Below are positions 62,801 to 64,000 of a stretch of DNA of 64,000 bases, one piece after another. Each line of letters opens with the position of its first letter. Position 1 is the stretch's first letter. A program made the position numbers and the translations under genes. The notes under the pieces are model-generated. The model was not told where the DNA came from and searched no databases. It was given only the letters and a program-made list of their open reading frames with translations. Origin of the DNA: Dyella telluris (GTDB lineage: Bacteria > Pseudomonadota > Gammaproteobacteria > Xanthomonadales > Rhodanobacteraceae); assembly GCF_014297575.1 (NCBI RefSeq), contig NZ_CP060412.1, forward strand, positions 4,340,001 to 4,404,000, read 5' to 3'.

Positions 62801-64000
62801 CAGAACAGGTCGGCCGAGATGGTGAAGTTGAAGTTGCGCGCCGGGATGGTCCAGTACAGCGGTGTGCCGTCGGCGCCGGTGGTGCCGGCCAGGGCGTTGA
62901 TGTGGGTGTTGTTGAAAAGATTGTTGAGCTGCACGCCGATCTTGAAGTCTTTCACGTCGGTCATGTGTGGGTCGAACTTGTAGCTGGCGGCAAAGTTGGT
63001 GATCGCGTAGCCGCCAATCGGCGTGTCATCTTCGGCGTTGGCCGTGTAATAGGTCTTGCCGACAAACTTGTCGACCAGCGATGCGTAGAGGGTTCCGTCG
63101 TTGTAGATGAAGCCCATGGCCGAGGTCTTGTGCGGCGTGTTGGCATTCCACTGGTTGTCCGTGGTCTGGATCGCGCGGTTGAGCGACCCGTTGGCGTAGA
63201 TGCTGAAGCCGGCGCCCAGCAGGTAGGTGCCTTCCAGTTCCAGGCCTTTGTAGTGCACGCCGCCACCGTTGTAGAACTCGGTGATGCCACCGACCTTGTG
63301 GCTCTGGACGAAGTTGTTGAAGTCGATCTTGTAGACGTCGCCCGACAGGGTCAGGCGGTCGTTGGTCCAGGTGGTGCCGAGCTGGATGTTGGTGGTTTTC
63401 TCAGGCGCCACGGCACTGTCGGAAACCGCCGGGTTCGGCACGTACAGCAGGTTCAGGTTGGGTGCCAGGTATCCCTTGGCCCACTGCGCGTAAGCCGTCC
63501 ATTCGGAGGTAAACGTGTAGTGGAATGAAGCCGAGGGAAGGGTGGCGTTCCACTTTTTGGAGTAGGTGAGCGGCGTGCCGGTCTTCTGGTTCACCGAGGC
63601 GTCCAGATCGCGCTCGAAGTTGTTGTACTTCACGCCGCCAATGACATACGCGCTGTCCGTGATGTTCCACTGGTACTCCAGGAACGGCTGGATGGTGACA
63701 AGCGTGTCGTTCATGCGGCGATCCGCGGCGGCTTCCTGCAGCGTGGCGGCAGCGGGGTTCACGATGGGGTTGAACTGGTTGAGCGTGTCGTCGAACTCAT
63801 ACAGCCAGCGGATATCGTCCTGATGGTCGTACCACACGCCGGCACGCAGTTCGCCTGGACCGAGTTCCTTGCCGACGCGGAAAATGTCGCCCCACGAGCG
63901 GTTTGTGTTGCGCATGTGCTGGCCGGGCACGTTGTCGGCGCCGTACGCCGTGCCGTTCGGCGTTTCACCGTTCGGGTCATAGCCGTTGTAGCCGAAGTGG
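62800..64000 (-). CDS. TonB-dependent receptor, C-terminal part (runs off window)
   Basis: About 400 residues of a beta-barrel, open to the right window edge. Typical strands: WYDHQDDIRWLYEFDDTLNQ, YQWNITDSAYVIGGVKYNNFE, AYAQWAKGYLAPNLNLLYVPN, GLELEGTYLLGAGFSIYANGS and the end NFNFTISADLF with terminal Phe. The receptor is co-translated with a periplasmic phosphatase, suggesting uptake of an organophosphate or phosphate-bearing ligand. The plug domain is outside the window. Confidence 0.9.
   Translation of the reverse strand, partial: HFGYNGYDPNGETPNGTAYGADNVPGQHMRNTNRSWGDIFRVGKELGPGELRAGVWYDHQDDIRWLYEFDDTLNQFNPIVNPAAATLQEAAADRRMNDTLVTIQPFLEYQWNITDSAYVIGGVKYNNFERDLDASVNQKTGTPLTYSKKWNATLPSASFHYTFTSEWTAYAQWAKGYLAPNLNLLYVPNPAVSDSAVAPEKTTNIQLGTTWTNDRLTLSGDVYKIDFNNFVQSHKVGGITEFYNGGGVHYKGLELEGTYLLGAGFSIYANGSLNRAIQTTDNQWNANTPHKTSAMGFIYNDGTLYASLVDKFVGKTYYTANAEDDTPIGGYAITNFAASYKFDPHMTDVKDFKIGVQLNNLFNNTHINALAGTTGADGTPLYWTIPARNFNFTISADLF

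Overview
The window is a GC-rich, gene-dense bacterial chromosome segment with about 60 genes on both strands. It has no recognisable tRNA, rRNA, prophage or CRISPR array. Several features point to a gammaproteobacterium of the Xanthomonadales, most likely Rhodanobacteraceae-like. These are the large TonB-dependent receptors, an imuA-imuB-dnaE2 mutagenesis cassette, an FNR-type regulator beside a ccoNOQP operon, and short palindromic intergenic repeats carrying CATTCCCGC/GCGGGAATG. The taxonomic placement is an inference from gene content, not from a marker gene.

Region 1 (1-16 kb): stress, envelope and uptake genes. In order: the N-terminus of a TonB receptor (cut by the window edge), an EF-G paralogue, Dps, a small acidic-tailed protein, an MscS-type channel, an aspartyl/asparaginyl hydroxylase, a small AT-hook protein behind a 28-bp perfect palindrome, a TetR/GST divergent pair, a secreted beta-propeller, an Oar-like TonB receptor with a periplasmic thioredoxin-TPR protein, and ahpC/ahpF. 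The ahpC promoter carries an OxyR-type tetrad.

Region 2 (16-39 kb): a nearly complete isoprenoid-to-hopanoid locus. Precursor genes are dxr, ispA and idi. Triterpene genes are a single-enzyme squalene synthase, used here instead of HpnC/D/E, and squalene-hopene cyclase. Side-chain and headgroup genes are hpnH, hpnG, hpnI, hpnK and hpnJ, with hpnA and hpnB. Transport and accessory genes are hpnN and hpnL. The gene set predicts a bacteriohopanetetrol cyclitol ether-type lipid; 2-methylase, 3-methylase and aminotransferase genes are not in the window. Three less expected neighbours share the locus: a ferritin-like di-iron protein ending the hpnI-J-K-L operon, copC-copD downstream of hpnN, and a secreted DUF2147 protein divergent from hpnI.

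Region 3 (39-45 kb): a DNA-damage mutagenesis operon, umuD-like-imuA-imuB-dnaE2. A UmuD-type self-cleaving protein without a UmuC partner sits at its head.

Region 4 (45-57 kb): low-oxygen, NO and iron physiology. An FNR-type [4Fe-4S] regulator converges on ccoNOQP-fixH-like-ccoI-ccoS, whose genes are joined by chained start/stop overlaps. A 7Fe ferredoxin, an Fe-regulated cytochrome c-FTR1 iron permease, a group III truncated haemoglobin, NnrS and a second FNR-type regulator follow. The same TGAC-N4-GTCA motif occurs 53-79 bp upstream of ccoN, the ferredoxin and nnrS, which suggests a shared regulon.

Region 5 (57-64 kb): a mixed set. It holds a secreted NTF2-like protein, a GIY-YIG-like protein, a small membrane protein, AlkB, a HAD phosphatase with a HbpS/GlcG-like protein, a divergent LysR regulator with a clear operator, and a PAP2 phosphatase coupled to a TonB receptor that runs off the window.
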